A stretch of 13,198 nt of DNA from Fidelibacterota bacterium (lineage in GTDB: Bacteria; Fidelibacterota; UBA2242). The stretch lies in contig DPVY01000139.1 in the NCBI GenBank assembly GCA_003527965.1, forward strand, positions 1 to 13,198, written 5' to 3'. Positions within the stretch are counted from its first letter, which is position 1. Each line of letters begins with the position of its first letter. Positions 1 through 8,384 of the stretch are shown piece by piece. Made by a program: the position numbers and the translations under genes. The notes under the pieces are model-generated. The model was not told the origin of the DNA, searched no databases, and saw only the letters and a list, made by a program, of their open reading frames with translations.

Positions 1-1778
1 GCCGGACGATAAGCCTGCAGATCTATGTGTGTGCCTTCCACCAGACTCTGCATCATCGCATCTCTGAACATCGTATATTCCCAGTCATTAGCGGAATTAC
101 GCAGAACTATAGCCTGAAATTTTTCAATGGGTAATTCCGGGAATATCTGATAATCGATTTCCTTATACCCATATCTCCCCCTGGCAAATAGCGCCAGCGG
201 TTTTTGCGGTTTCACCCGGCTCCAGCCCCCGAATATTTTCATTCCGGCGTCCATTGAGAACCCCATCTGACCATCAGGCTCAAAAAATTCAATATGCACG
301 GGTCGCTCCCAATCCTGCCAGAAATTGGCGCCATAAAAGGGCAACTCAGACGAGGCATAGTGACCCATGACGTAAATACCGCTGTCCGGATCCCAGAGAT
401 TCTCCGGTGCGGTTACAAGCGATATAATCGCCAGATTGTATCGTTGTCCCACGATATAAGTATTCGTCATTGTCGGGCTATCCAGGGCATCTGCTTCAAT
501 ACTTCTTGCACGGACTACTTTAGTATCACTGATATAAAGCGGGCTGACATATATTGATGAGGATTCTGTTGGCACAGAGCCGTCTAATGAGTAGTATATG
601 GTTGCAGAAGGATTTTCCGCAGTCAGTTCAAGCGTAATCGGAGAATTATACAGTCCACCCGGCAATGAAAAATAAACACATGAACCAACTTGTTGATATC
701 CCGAGCTATTGTTGGGTTCACCGGGCGTTGACTGACTATAATAATACCAATTAGAAGTACCATCGGGATAACGCCCATAAGAAACATCATCCGGCAAATT
801 GCCCAAATCAACTTCATCCAGAATTATTCCCTGACGGTCTGTTAGATAAATCTTCTCACCTTGTGAATCTATTTTAAAATTCGTGTGCAAATAATAGGGA
901 CGTATTTCCAATAGCTCCTCCGGCGCCCTCGCCGCCGACGGTTCGGATTGTAATCCAAGTGTTAAAAACGGAATAATGGTCAAATCGGAGGAATTCAGAC
1001 TGCTGTTATGAACTTGAATAGCCAGAACATTCGATCCTTCAGTGATTATATTTCTTATAGAATCAATCCGGAATTGTTCCGGCTTTCCGCCATATATGAT
1101 TTTTGGCTCGGTGTATGTATCCGCCGGCTGATTATAAGACGGTCGATCACCGCTGATGTTTGCCCGGGCGATTTCTGTTCCATTTAAATAGGCAATAAAG
1201 GCATCGTCATAATCCACGTGCAGCAGAGCTGCCCGGATAGCGTTAACATCCGCGATATAAAACGTTTTTCGGATATATACCGAGTTCGTAGCCGAGATAA
1301 CGGTGGCATCATCGTCATCGCCATAGCCGATTCCGGTCGAATCTTCCAGCCAATTCGCATCATTAAAAGCTAACAAATTCCAGTCCGCCGGCGGTTCTGA
1401 ATCTCCAATACGGTATTTCCAGACATCCCCTACGGTTATTTCAGCCTGCCAGTAAGAAATATATTCATTACGATCCTTCCCTGAGGCAAAGACAAGTAAA
1501 TAGCCGTGCGGCTCCAGAACGACTTCCGGTAAAATCCACTTTTGCAAATCACTACTATCATCCGAAAGAGAATATCCGGCAAGACTTACAGCGATATTAG
1601 CCGGATTATACAATTCGATCCAATCAGGGAATTCCCCGTCTTCATCGCTGATCGTATTAACATTAGCGGACATTACTTCATTAATCACCACGGTCTGGGC
1701 ACTTAGCCCCTCTAAACCAATCCAGAAAAAAAGCAGTATCCCGTACTGAAATATTATTTTCATGAGTCGCATCATCAT
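1..1778 (-). CDS. Secreted lamin-tail / CotH-kinase domain protein, C-terminus cut by window edge
   Basis: The frame is open from the start codons to base 1, about 590 residues, so the C-terminus is missing. Positions below count from the ATG at 1763. Residues 1-22 form a signal peptide (hydrophobic core, LSA-Q cleavage). Residues 24-98 are the first half of a lamin-tail domain (INEVMSAN, DWIELYNP, GYSLSDD, FASGKDR). Residues 100-280 look like a jelly-roll carbohydrate-binding-like module (VDYDDAFIAYLNG). Residues 287-351 complete the lamin-tail fold (LHTNFKI, VSYGRYPDG, TPGEPN). Residues 362-438 resemble the chitobiase C-terminal beta-sandwich (ATIYYSLDGSVPT). From about 440 the CotH domain begins (LVTAPENLWDPDSGIYV, then FARGRYG and LRNSANDWEYTMFRD). 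CotH is a protein-kinase-like fold, known for phosphorylating spore-coat CotB. The start is ambiguous: three consecutive ATGs (1778, 1775, 1772) precede the ATG at 1763 and none has a clear Shine-Dalgarno sequence. It is the last operon gene visible here, 24-39 nt after the GH3 stop. Confidence 0.88.
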   Translation of the reverse strand, partial: MMMRLMKIIFQYGILLFFWIGLEGLSAQTVVINEVMSANVNTISDEDGEFPDWIELYNPANIAVSLAGYSLSDDSSDLQKWILPEVVLEPHGYLLVFASGKDRNEYISYWQAEITVGDVWKYRIGDSEPPADWNLLAFNDANWLEDSTGIGYGDDDDATVISATNSVYIRKTFYIADVNAIRAALLHVDYDDAFIAYLNGTEIARANISGDRPSYNQPADTYTEPKIIYGGKPEQFRIDSIRNIITEGSNVLAIQVHNSSLNSSDLTIIPFLTLGLQSEPSAARAPEELLEIRPYYLHTNFKIDSQGEKIYLTDRQGIILDEVDLGNLPDDVSYGRYPDGTSNWYYYSQSTPGEPNNSSGYQQVGSCVYFSLPGGLYNSPITLELTAENPSATIYYSLDGSVPTESSSIYVSPLYISDTKVVRARSIEADALDSPTMTNTYIVGQRYNLAIISLVTAPENLWDPDSGIYVMGHYASSELPFYGANFWQDWERPVHIEFFEPDGQMGFSMDAGMKIFGGWSRVKPQKPLALFARGRYGYKEIDYQIFPELPIEKFQAIVLRNSANDWEYTMFRDAMMQSLVEGTHIDLQAYRP

Positions 1779-1802
1779 TAATGATTTTGAAGAAACCGCG
1801 AT

Positions 1803-4043
1803 TTATCTTAACTCAAATTTTGCTTTTAAATCAGCTACACTCACCACAAATTCACCGGGCTCGACAATCCGGATATTATCTCTGCCAATAAAAGACAGAT
1901 CGTCGTCACTCAATTCAAATTCAACCGTTTTGCTTTCGCCGGGCTGTAGCTCCACCTTGCGGAAGCCTTTCAGCCGTTTAACCGGCGGCGTTATCGAAGC
2001 GACCAGATCACTGACATATAGTTGCACAACCTCTTTGCCAACCACATCTCCTGTATTGGTTACATTCACCGTCACGCGAATATCTTCACCCTGAGAAAAC
2101 TCCGTCTTATCAATAGTCAGATCGCGATATGCAAATTCCGTATAGCTTAACCCAAAACCGAAGGACCATTGAGCATCATAGTCGTTCCCACCGGCTGTTT
2201 CACTGTTTTTGTAATCGTAGGTCATCAGAGAATGGGGGTATCTGGGATAACTGATTGGCAGTTTGCCACTCGGGTTCACATCTCCAAACAACACATCGGC
2301 AATTGCCTGTCCACCTTCCATTCCTGGTAGATATGCCATAATAATCGCATCAGTCTTATCGACAACTTTATTAATTAATCGCGGTCGCCCTTCAATTAGA
2401 ACCAATACAACAGAAGTTCCGGTTTTTTCAATTGCCTCGACCAATTTCAGCTGCGCTGCGCTCATTGTCAGGTCATCAATGTTGCCCGGCGTTTCACAAT
2501 ATGTCGGTTCACCGATACAGATAATTGCGACATCCACCCCTTTTGCGGCTTGAACAGCAGCCGGGATATCGATTTCCTCGTTAAAATCAACACCGGGCTG
2601 ATATAGAACATTCTGGGCGCCAATTTTTTCCCGGATTGCCGCTAAAACCGTTTTTTTATCTTTCGGATAGAGCGCTTCCTCGTTACCCTGCCAGGTGATT
2701 GTCCAACCTCCATTTAGAACCGACAATAAATTTGTCGAAGGTCCGGTGACCAAAACTTTGACGTTTTTTGATAATGGCAACGTCTGTTTTTTATTTTTAA
2801 GAAGGGTAATTGACTCTCTTGCGGCTTGCAAGTTTACTTCTCTGAATTCATCACATGCGAATTGTTTCTTTAATTCCACATTGGGATAGGGATTTTCAAA
2901 AAGACCGAGCTCAAATTTAACTTTTAGAATTCTGGCAACCGCCTCGTCAATCCTCCATTCTGGCACAGCGCCTTCCTTAACTAACTCTAATAAAAGCTCA
3001 TAAAAGCTAAAATCATACGGCACCATACTCATATCTACACCAGCCATGACAGCCATTTTAACCGCCTCTTTCTGATTTTTAGCTACCTTTTCGCGAAGAT
3101 AAAGATTATTAATATCATTCCAGTCCGATACGACAAATCCTTTAAAACCTAATTCATTTCTAAGCACTTCTGTCAATAAATAATAACTGGAGTGAACAGG
3201 AATTCCGTTAATCTCAGAGCTGTTCACCATTACGGTAGCAACCCCGGCGTCGATTGCCGCCTTGAACGAAGGCAGGAATATTTCCCGCAGCATCCGTTCA
3301 GGAATCCAGGCCGGCGAACGATCTTTCCCCGATAACGGATAACTATACCCGAGATAATGTTTGGCGCATGCGGCCACGTTAACGGGATTGGAAATATCAT
3401 CACCTTGCAACCCTTTAACATATTCGGCGCCCATAGTCAATGTCAGATAAACATCTTCCCCAAAAGTCTCCCAAAGGCGCGGCCACAACGATTGCCGGCC
3501 CACTCCAAGCACGGGATTAAAATTCCAGGGGATGCCGCTGGCCCGAACTTCCAGCGCTGTGATTTCAGCGCTTTTTCGTATCAATTCCGGATTCCATGTC
3601 GCCGCCATCCCAATATTTTGGGGAAAAAGAGTTGCTCCAAGAGTATAGTTTGCACCATGAATCGCATCAATCCCGTAAATGATTGGAATTCCAAGCCGAG
3701 TTTTCTTAGTGGCTACATCCTGAATCCGGGTAATCACTTCCGGCCAGTAATCTGCACTATGACCAACATCCCAGACATTTAAAATGGAACCGACATGGTA
3801 TTTTGTAATTGCTTCCTCCAATTTAGCCTGATCCAGTTCGTTGATTTGATCGACTGATCCCCGCGTTTTTGAAACAACCTGTATGGTTACCTGGGTCATC
3901 TGACCGATTTTTTCTTCAAGGGTCATTTGAGATACAAGATTTTCAACCCTTTCGTCAATTTCCGGAATATTCTTTTTATGGCAGCCGGAAAAGATGACTA
4001 ACAGGCTCATTATACTAAAAATCAGAGTTTTGCTTAATTTCAT
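1803..4043 (-). CDS. GH3 beta-glucosidase / exo-glucanase lipoprotein
   Basis: This 746-residue glycoside hydrolase family 3 enzyme should release glucose from beta-glucan or cello-oligosaccharide ends in the periplasm or at the outer membrane. The N-terminus is a lipoprotein signal with C21 after F-S-G; residue +2 is His, not Asp, which fits outer-membrane sorting by the E. coli rule. The TIM-barrel domain spans about 30-390: YGIDAIHG at 123-130, KHY at 228-230, and GFVVSDW with the expected nucleophile D307. The second domain spans about 405-600 and carries GGWTITWQGN (445-454), a motif of the barley ExoI/ExoP branch. E517 in GEPTYCETPG is the likely acid/base by analogy. A fibronectin-III-like domain ends the protein (about 650-740). 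Length is normal for the family. An AGAAGGG ribosome site sits just before the ATG, and the DUF4956 stop is 18 nt upstream. The exact glycan cannot be told from sequence. Confidence 0.95.
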   Translation of the reverse strand: MKLSKTLIFSIMSLLVIFSGCHKKNIPEIDERVENLVSQMTLEEKIGQMTQVTIQVVSKTRGSVDQINELDQAKLEEAITKYHVGSILNVWDVGHSADYWPEVITRIQDVATKKTRLGIPIIYGIDAIHGANYTLGATLFPQNIGMAATWNPELIRKSAEITALEVRASGIPWNFNPVLGVGRQSLWPRLWETFGEDVYLTLTMGAEYVKGLQGDDISNPVNVAACAKHYLGYSYPLSGKDRSPAWIPERMLREIFLPSFKAAIDAGVATVMVNSSEINGIPVHSSYYLLTEVLRNELGFKGFVVSDWNDINNLYLREKVAKNQKEAVKMAVMAGVDMSMVPYDFSFYELLLELVKEGAVPEWRIDEAVARILKVKFELGLFENPYPNVELKKQFACDEFREVNLQAARESITLLKNKKQTLPLSKNVKVLVTGPSTNLLSVLNGGWTITWQGNEEALYPKDKKTVLAAIREKIGAQNVLYQPGVDFNEEIDIPAAVQAAKGVDVAIICIGEPTYCETPGNIDDLTMSAAQLKLVEAIEKTGTSVVLVLIEGRPRLINKVVDKTDAIIMAYLPGMEGGQAIADVLFGDVNPSGKLPISYPRYPHSLMTYDYKNSETAGGNDYDAQWSFGFGLSYTEFAYRDLTIDKTEFSQGEDIRVTVNVTNTGDVVGKEVVQLYVSDLVASITPPVKRLKGFRKVELQPGESKTVEFELSDDDLSFIGRDNIRIVEPGEFVVSVADLKAKFELR

Positions 4044-4061
4044 GTTTCTATCCCTTCTAGT

Positions 4062-4736
4062 TTAAAATTTTTCTTCATCATAGAGCAAATTGACATATTC
4101 TATTCCCTGAATATCTTTCAGCTTACGAACAAACTCTTCACTTTGATTTTTATGCCGTAAATGAACATAATATGAAATCTCAATATCCCCTTTACTGCCT
4201 ATTGCTTTGACATTGATCAGACTGTTGCTCTTACAATATTCTTTAATAACATCGAGGTAAGGCGCTTCTCTGTCTTTAGTGGCTCTGTAAGAAAACTGAA
4301 CCAACAGCTCTTTTCGCTGAGGATAGACAAATTGAGCTTTCGATAAAACAATAAACACCAGCCCGATTAACAGCACACCGATTAGCGCAATCAGGTGCAA
4401 GCCCACACCAGCCGCCATACCTACAGTCAGTGAAAAGAAAATAAATACGATGTCCTGGGTGTCTTTGATAGCCGTGCGAAAGCGGATAATTGACATCGCC
4501 CCGACCAGACCAAAGGCTCGCGCAAGATTGTTGCCGATAACCATGATAACGATGCTTGTAATCATCGCTAAAACAATCAGGGAATTTAAATAAGTAACCG
4601 AATAGGTTGGCCCCGAGTAGGTCCAGCGATATATCAACGAAATAAGAAGCCCGCAGATAAAAGCCAGGAGAATGTTGGCGACAACCTGGATGGGACTTAT
4701 ACTATAGACAAAAATATTTTCAAATCCGTTAAACAT
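4062..4736 (-). CDS. DUF4956 multi-pass inner-membrane protein
   Basis: This 224-residue protein matches the DUF4956 family, whose biochemical role is not established. It has hydrophobic segments at about 16-36, 48-68, 96-115 and 117-133. The conserved signature ALVGAMSIIRFRT-like block lies at 72-90 (FGLVGAMSIIRFRTAIKDTQ), just after NNLARA. The part from about 140 to 224 is soluble, with an alternating alpha/beta pattern resembling a small ferredoxin-like or ACT-like regulatory domain, probably cytoplasmic. The ATG lies one base after the VTC-gene stop codon, implying translational coupling and a stoichiometric partnership. In many bacteria DUF4956, VTC and CotH genes occur together, as here. 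I infer that it is the membrane partner, perhaps a translocation channel or regulator, of the soluble polyphosphate polymerase; that function is not proven. Confidence 0.9.
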   Translation of the reverse strand: MFNGFENIFVYSISPIQVVANILLAFICGLLISLIYRWTYSGPTYSVTYLNSLIVLAMITSIVIMVIGNNLARAFGLVGAMSIIRFRTAIKDTQDIVFIFFSLTVGMAAGVGLHLIALIGVLLIGLVFIVLSKAQFVYPQRKELLVQFSYRATKDREAPYLDVIKEYCKSNSLINVKAIGSKGDIEISYYVHLRHKNQSEEFVRKLKDIQGIEYVNLLYDEEKF

Positions 4737-4737
4737 T

Positions 4738-5544
4738 CTATTTTTTCACCCCTTTGATAATATTTTCCATCGCATAAAATTCTTGCGCCCATTCATGCAA
4801 TGACCGTTTAAAAATCATATCCAACTCATTTTTATGAATATCTATACAAAAAGAATATTTGGATACCGACCGCTGCTGTAAAGAGAATTCCCGGATAATT
4901 CCTCTCAACCAAAGGGGATAACCGGAATAGAACTTAATTTCCAGCACAAAATAATCCCGCATGATATAACTGGTTTTATAACGGGAATACAACTCATCGG
5001 TTGTGGTAACAACTTTACTGCAAATATTTTTATCAAATGTTATGCGTAAATCCGGGTTGAATTTACTATAATAGGCTTCCCGGTCATATACGATCAGAAC
5101 ATTCGGGACCAAACACTTTTTGTAGTAATAATAGAGGAACTTACGGGCATCATCGCGGGCTTTCAGGTATTTTCCACCATTTAAAATATAGGAATCAATA
5201 TTCCCCCATAATAAAAAACCTTTCAGGTCACGGTAGTAAACAGGAGCCCGGTTTTTGCTAATGATGTCTTCATCTTTTTGTTTAATTTCGAGATATACTA
5301 TAGAATCTTTGCTTTGATTATTATACGCCCGCACTCTGAATTTCTTGCGAATTTTTACCCCCGCCAGTTTCTCCAGATAGAAACTCAGATGACCGGTATC
5401 AAAGTAAATACTGCGCACTTTATAATCGATTCCATTGTTCGTTGGTGCATAGCGATCCACATCAACAAAAGGTAACAGGGCACTCCGGAATTCAGACCAG
5501 CGTTCCTTCGGTACCAGATATTTATATTCCCGGCGGATATGCAT
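4738..5544 (-). CDS. VTC-domain polyphosphate polymerase
   Basis: This 268-residue protein is essentially one VTC domain of the triphosphate-tunnel fold, related to the catalytic domain of yeast Vtc4, which makes polyphosphate from ATP on the cytosolic face. Visible motifs are REYKYLV (5-11), RSIYFDT (44-50), RKKFRVRAY (66-74), YLEIKQK (84-90), KNRAPV (97-102), YDREAY (153-158), LRITFD (166-171), VLEIKF (200-205) and SVSKYSF (226-232). By analogy with Vtc4, R69, R71, R155, R167 and K229 would line the tunnel and E202 would bind the metal, so the active site looks complete. There is no signal peptide or transmembrane segment, unlike eukaryotic VTC complexes, so membrane attachment must come from a partner. 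It is separated by 1 nt from both the HlyD-like gene upstream and the DUF4956 gene downstream. The polymerase label follows the family; some bacterial members are untested. Confidence 0.92.
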   Translation of the reverse strand: MHIRREYKYLVPKERWSEFRSALLPFVDVDRYAPTNNGIDYKVRSIYFDTGHLSFYLEKLAGVKIRKKFRVRAYNNQSKDSIVYLEIKQKDEDIISKNRAPVYYRDLKGFLLWGNIDSYILNGGKYLKARDDARKFLYYYYKKCLVPNVLIVYDREAYYSKFNPDLRITFDKNICSKVVTTTDELYSRYKTSYIMRDYFVLEIKFYSGYPLWLRGIIREFSLQQRSVSKYSFCIDIHKNELDMIFKRSLHEWAQEFYAMENIIKGVKK

Positions 5545-5545
5545 A

Positions 5546-6628
5546 TTAATTAAATGTTATCAACATTAACATTCTCCGAATTTTCTCCGAAAACGACACC
5601 GGTTCACATTGAATTCTAACCGGTACTATTATCCCGGTCATCAGGTCATTAAAAGGAGCATTAATGGCGGCAGTGACATACAATACCTGACGTTTATTAA
5701 ACATGCGGCTCTCTGAGGATATTGTGGCTATTTCCCCGGTTAATTGTTCCCTCCCGTCAGTCAGGGTAATCTTAATAGTTTGCCCAATAGAGATATAATT
5801 TCGATCAGAATACCGAACCGGAATGAGCAGACAATATTGATCAGTACCGCGGACCGAAAACAGCGTATCAATATTATGAAAAAACGCCAATTCGCCATCC
5901 AGTGGACTAATCAGATTGAGCGCTGCTACTCTTTTTTTGAGCTGGTGAATTTGCTTGCGAAGAGAATTCGCCCGGACTTCTTCCAAGCGAATCAATTCCG
6001 GCTGAGCGCCGGTGGAAACGGTTTGCAGTTGAACTTCCGCCAGCTCGACCTTGATATCATAAAGATCCATCCGGCTGCGGGCGCTTTCGTACTCCTCCTC
6101 AGAAATCAGATTTCGGTCGTGTAAAGCGCTTAACCGGGCAACAATGCGCCGCTGTTCTTCCGCCCGCCCCCTTTCGTAGTCTACCCTTTTCCGGGCTCCT
6201 TCGATCACCGAGGCTTTCTCTCCAGCTCGATAAAGAGCCAGGTTTGCTTCAGCGAGATTCAACTCACCATACAATTCCTCAAGATTTTTTTCAAGTTCGT
6301 TAGAATTAACAAGGGCGACCGTATCTCCCGTGGAAACTGCTTTTTTTATAAAATGATCCGACCTCAAACGGTAATTGACAATATCATTTCTTTCAAACTG
6401 GAATGCCCGGTTTTGAAGAATTGCCCCGCTCAGGTGATCGATATATGCCGCATTTAACTGATTATTCTGATCTTTTGTCACCAGCCATTCATAACGGTTT
6501 GATATTTTACCAGCCGTTTTCAGATTATACGAAAGGGTTAAAGGAAAAAAGAAAAACAATATCACAAGCAACAGTATTGCAATAAGCAAAATCCACAATC
6601 GATTTATTTTATTTAACATATAAGCCAT
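5546..6628 (-). CDS. HlyD-like membrane-fusion (periplasmic adaptor) protein
   Basis: This 360-residue protein has one N-terminal transmembrane anchor (about 11-32, LWILLIAILLLVILFFFF) and a periplasmic body. Residues about 88-108 (KKAVSTGDTVALVNS) and 238-250 (LNLISPLDGELAF) look like the two halves of a split lipoyl domain. Between them lies a long charged coiled-coil hairpin (about 110-238) with a turn near HDRNLISEEEYE. Residues about 260-340 form a beta-barrel-like region (IGQTIKITLTDG). This is the layout of HlyD/EmrA-type adaptors, which link an inner-membrane transporter to an outer-membrane channel. No ABC, MFS or RND pump and no TolC-like gene lies nearby; its neighbours are the symporter and VTC genes. 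An AAGGAG site 4 nt before the ATG overlaps the stop codon of the symporter gene, so translation is probably coupled. I infer an adaptor for polyphosphate or glycan export, unproven. Confidence 0.85.
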   Translation of the reverse strand: MAYMLNKINRLWILLIAILLLVILFFFFPLTLSYNLKTAGKISNRYEWLVTKDQNNQLNAAYIDHLSGAILQNRAFQFERNDIVNYRLRSDHFIKKAVSTGDTVALVNSNELEKNLEELYGELNLAEANLALYRAGEKASVIEGARKRVDYERGRAEEQRRIVARLSALHDRNLISEEEYESARSRMDLYDIKVELAEVQLQTVSTGAQPELIRLEEVRANSLRKQIHQLKKRVAALNLISPLDGELAFFHNIDTLFSVRGTDQYCLLIPVRYSDRNYISIGQTIKITLTDGREQLTGEIATISSESRMFNKRQVLYVTAAINAPFNDLMTGIIVPVRIQCEPVSFSEKIRRMLMLITFN

Positions 6629-6636
6629 TTATCTCC

Positions 6637-8259
6637 TTAAAAAAATATGCCCCAAAGACTAAGAATTGTAAGAATCAGTACTATGGAAAAGGCGATGTTC
6701 AATTTATCCCAAACCGGATTACGTCCACTTGTTCCTTTAATGGCGTCTTTCAGATCCTCTATTTTAGTTATAGTATATCCCGCCAACTTGTGTTTTTCCG
6801 GTTTTGCCGACAGCAGGCTGACAAACATTAAAACAGCCGAAGAGATACCAAAAAGGAAGATTGCAAAATGGAGATAGTTCATATCGGCATACCACTGCAT
6901 CATTCCAAAATTCATCATCTCTCTCTTGCTGAGTATTTCCAGAATCAGACGCAATGCTCCTAATATCCCGCCACTGACGAGAGACACAATCGCAGCTTTA
7001 CCATTAATCCATTTTAGCAGGATGCCCCAAATAAACACCGCCGCAATTGGCGGGCTGATATAGGACTGAACACTTTGCAGATAGATGAATATCTGGCTGC
7101 TGATACTGCGGATAAGCGGCACCCATAAAATCCCGAAAATAACCAATGCTGTTGTCGCCAGGCGACCGATCAAAACCAGTTCCCTCCCGTTGGCATCAGG
7201 GCGAAATTGCTTATAAAAATCCATAGTAATGAGAGTAGAACTGCTGTTAAAAGTACTGGCTAATGAAGACATCAACGCCGCTAATAAGCTGGCGATCACT
7301 ATCCCGCGTACCCCCACAGGCAATAAATGACTAATTACTAATGTGGGATAAGCTTCATCGCCCCTGATACCGGGGAATAATGCCAGAGCGATCATTCCCG
7401 GTAAAATCAAAATGAACACCGGTAATATTTTTAAAAAACCGGCAAGGATGGCGCCGCTGCGGGCATGTTGAATATTTTTCGCACTGAGCACCCTCTGGAC
7501 AATCACCTGATCGGTGCACCAGTACCATACAGCCAAAATTGGCGCTCCGAAAACAATACCCGTCCAGGGAAATTCAGGATGACTTGCCGGTTTGAACATA
7601 CTAAAATAGTCAGCCGGTAAAGCGGCTTGTAAACCGCGCAGTCCGCCAACTTCATTTAGCCCCAGTATCGTCAGCAACATTGCTCCGCCAACCAAAATAA
7701 CGGTTTGGATTAATTCAGTATAAATGACCGCGCTAAGACCGCCCGCAATTGTATATATCCCGGTGAATATTACCATCACGATCGCGGATGTAATCATATT
7801 CCAGCCAAGAATCTGATTGAGCAGTATTCCACCCGCAAACAGTGTAACGGATATTTTTGTTAAGATGTAAGCAACAATCGAAACTGTGGTCAGGTACATA
7901 CGGGTGGATTTATTAAACCGCCTTTCAAAAAATTCCGGCACTGTAAACACCCCGGACTTGAGATAAAATGGCGCAAACACCCATCCAAGCACCAATATAA
8001 AAAAAACCGCCATCCACTCAAAATGCCCTACAGCCAGACCGCTGTTGGCGCCGGAGCCTGCTAAACCGATGAAATGTTCGCTGGATATATTGGTGGCAAA
8101 TAATGAGGAACCGATTGCGATCCATCCGACATTCCGTCCCGCCAGAAAATATTCCGTAGGCGTTTTTTCACGATGGGAAAAATACAATCCCACAAACATA
8201 ACACTTCCGAAATACAGAAAAAGCAGGAAAATATCAATATTCTCTAAGTACCGAAACAT
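6637..8259 (-). CDS. SSS-family sodium/sugar symporter (SGLT-like)
   Basis: This 540-residue inner-membrane protein with about 14 hydrophobic segments belongs to the solute:sodium symporter family. It matches the SGLT branch closely: TNISSEHFIGLAGSG (56-70), GHFEWMA (78-84), FLKILPVFILILPGMI (275-290), SSLASTFNSSSTLITMDFY (331-349) and YLQSVQSYISPPIAAVF (393-409). E81, K277 and Q395 align by eye with sugar-site residues of human SGLT1 (E102, K321, Q457), and the 331-342 serine/threonine cluster matches the Na2 sodium site. It therefore most likely imports a hexose or related sugar with sodium; myo-inositol or another polyol is possible. As first gene of the operon containing the GH3 glucosidase, it could take up sugars that enzyme frees. 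Its own AGGA lies only 2 nt from the ATG, and a three-codon minigene with a better ribosome site lies just upstream. Confidence 0.93.
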   Translation of the reverse strand: MFRYLENIDIFLLFLYFGSVMFVGLYFSHREKTPTEYFLAGRNVGWIAIGSSLFATNISSEHFIGLAGSGANSGLAVGHFEWMAVFFILVLGWVFAPFYLKSGVFTVPEFFERRFNKSTRMYLTTVSIVAYILTKISVTLFAGGILLNQILGWNMITSAIVMVIFTGIYTIAGGLSAVIYTELIQTVILVGGAMLLTILGLNEVGGLRGLQAALPADYFSMFKPASHPEFPWTGIVFGAPILAVWYWCTDQVIVQRVLSAKNIQHARSGAILAGFLKILPVFILILPGMIALALFPGIRGDEAYPTLVISHLLPVGVRGIVIASLLAALMSSLASTFNSSSTLITMDFYKQFRPDANGRELVLIGRLATTALVIFGILWVPLIRSISSQIFIYLQSVQSYISPPIAAVFIWGILLKWINGKAAIVSLVSGGILGALRLILEILSKREMMNFGMMQWYADMNYLHFAIFLFGISSAVLMFVSLLSAKPEKHKLAGYTITKIEDLKDAIKGTSGRNPVWDKLNIAFSIVLILTILSLWGIFF

Positions 8260-8265
8260 ATTCCT

Positions 8266-8277
8266 TTATCTATTCAT
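8266..8277 (-). other. Three-codon leader minigene (Met-Asn-Arg-stop)
   Basis: On the minus strand ATG AAT AGA TAA is preceded by GGAG with a 5-nt spacer, a better ribosome site than that of the symporter gene. The stop codon directly adjoins the symporter's own AGGA, whose spacing to its ATG is only 2 nt. Ribosomes could load here and reinitiate six bases later. It may also be chance. Confidence 0.35.
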
Positions 8278-8384
8278 AAAATCTCCATCAAAATAGAAAG
8301 AGAGACAAAAAGTAAGCCAACTAAACCATAAAGGTTTCGTCCCGCAGAATCTTCATCAGAAAAAAACACCTAAACATTCATTCC

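Noticed and set aside
294..557. Plus-strand open frame of 87 codons
   Set aside because: It lies opposite the continuous CotH-protein frame and encodes no recognisable domain.
623..817. Minus-strand 64-codon open frame
   Set aside because: It is an alternate frame inside the CotH protein, whose own frame is uninterrupted here and has clear lamin-tail and chitobiase-like motifs.
3357..3782. Plus-strand open frame of 141 codons
   Set aside because: It is antisense to the conserved catalytic domain of the GH3 gene and has no motif or ribosome site of note.
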